The position numbers were made by a program, and so were the translations under genes. The notes under the pieces are model-generated. The model made no database searches. It was not told where the DNA came from and worked only from the letters and a program-made list of their open reading frames with translations. Shown piece by piece: positions 63,769 through 64,000 of a stretch of 64,000 nt of DNA. How positions within the stretch are numbered: position 1 is the first letter of the stretch; the number at the start of each line of letters is the position of its first letter. Source of the DNA: Brachypodius melanocephalos (Eukaryota; Chordata; Aves; Passeriformes; Pycnonotidae). Location: NCBI GenBank assembly GCA_013398615.1, contig VZSR01003807.1, positions 10,481,816-10,545,815 on the forward strand. Direction: 5' to 3'.

Positions 63769-64000
63769 TGGATGGATGGAGAACCTCTCCTGTGGGGAAG
63801 GGCTAAGAGAATTATGACTGTTCACCTTGGAAAAGAGAAGGCTTTGGGGTGACCTAATTGCAGCCTTCCAGTATCTTCCTGAAGGAAGCTTGCAGGAAAG
63901 ACAGAATATTTACAAGAACATGTAAAGAATAAGGCAAGGGGGATAGCTTCACACTGAAAGAGGGCAGGTTTAGATTAGAAAATAGGAAGAAATTTTTTAC
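63769..64000 (+). mobile_element. CR1 LINE, ORF2 C-terminal part, cut by window edge
   Basis: This is a plus-strand CR1 fragment covering the end of ORF2, the reverse transcriptase-endonuclease polyprotein. The order of recognisable blocks is 'gatggatggagaacctctcc', 'ccttggaaaagagaaggctt', 'ggggtgacctaattgcagcc', then 'ctgaaagagggcaggtttag' and 'attagaaaataggaagaaat'. These follow the conserved CR1 3' coding region in the correct order. Differences from the usual sequence (for example 'cttcctgaaggaagcttgca') and small indels make it a decayed copy. The element continues beyond base 64000, so its 3' UTR and tail are outside the window. The left edge is a 5' truncation point, estimated by loss of similarity. 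Confidence 0.92.

Noticed and set aside
1..64000. CRISPR array, operon, phage or other prokaryotic system
   Set aside because: There are no regularly spaced repeats, no long tandem ORFs and no ribosome-binding sites, and the repeats are of vertebrate type.
1..64000. tRNA, rRNA or snRNA genes, and endogenous retrovirus genes
   Set aside because: I looked for cloverleaf box motifs and for recognisable retroviral coding blocks or paired long terminal repeats and saw none, although short or diverged copies could be missed by eye.

Overview
The window reads as a piece of a bird genome, most likely AT-rich intergenic or deep intronic DNA of a large chromosome. The strongest evidence is three truncated CR1 retrotransposon copies: the 3' end at 28841-28977 with its characteristic (ATTCTATG)n tail, an inverted copy at 53455-53675, and a copy running off the right edge from 63769. 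CR1 is the dominant interspersed repeat of birds and other sauropsids. Base composition is AT-rich with few CpGs, there are many short vertebrate-type microsatellites, and a block of 96 Ns (51358-51453) marks a draft-assembly gap. Nothing is prokaryotic: there are no long ORFs, operons, ribosome-binding sites or CRISPR arrays. The species cannot be fixed from the sequence.

No complete gene is visible. The longest open frames (171 codons at 45142-45657 and 178 codons on the minus strand at 54179-54715) are about what chance gives in 64 kb and match no family I recognise. The best gene-like signals are on the plus strand. The first is a locally GC- and CpG-richer block at 26240-26477 that resembles a 5' UTR and ends in a 19-codon reading frame followed by a splice-donor-like GT. 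The second is an exon-like segment at 44179-44290 with a branch-point-like motif, a polypyrimidine tract, a tandem CAG acceptor and an open frame. The two are phase-compatible, so they could belong to one transcript with an intron of about 18 kb, but this is inference. A CCAAT/TATA arrangement at 31303-31370 is a second possible promoter. Weaker exon-like segments lie at 19020-19176, 47292-47382, 50406-50583 and 62940-62996 (plus) and 58370-58425 (minus).

Layout: 1-16 kb is featureless AT-rich DNA with small microsatellites. A cluster of homeodomain-like TAATGAG sites and a worn ancient repeat lie at 16.35-16.73 kb. The candidate promoter and first exon are at 26.2-26.5 kb and a CR1 end at 28.9 kb. 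A GATA-motif hairpin is at 30.0 kb, a TATC-type microsatellite at 30.85-30.98 kb and the TATA-type candidate promoter at 31.3 kb. From 31.6 to 44 kb there is mostly unannotated DNA with a strong 34-base hairpin at 37.74 kb. The candidate exons lie from 44 to 51 kb, followed by the assembly gap, the inverted CR1 (53.5 kb), an ancient repeat (58.1-58.2 kb), a 111-base polypyrimidine tract (62.83-62.94 kb) and the last CR1. I found no convincing undescribed system. The most useful follow-up is to test the candidate exons against bird RNA-seq and multi-species alignments.
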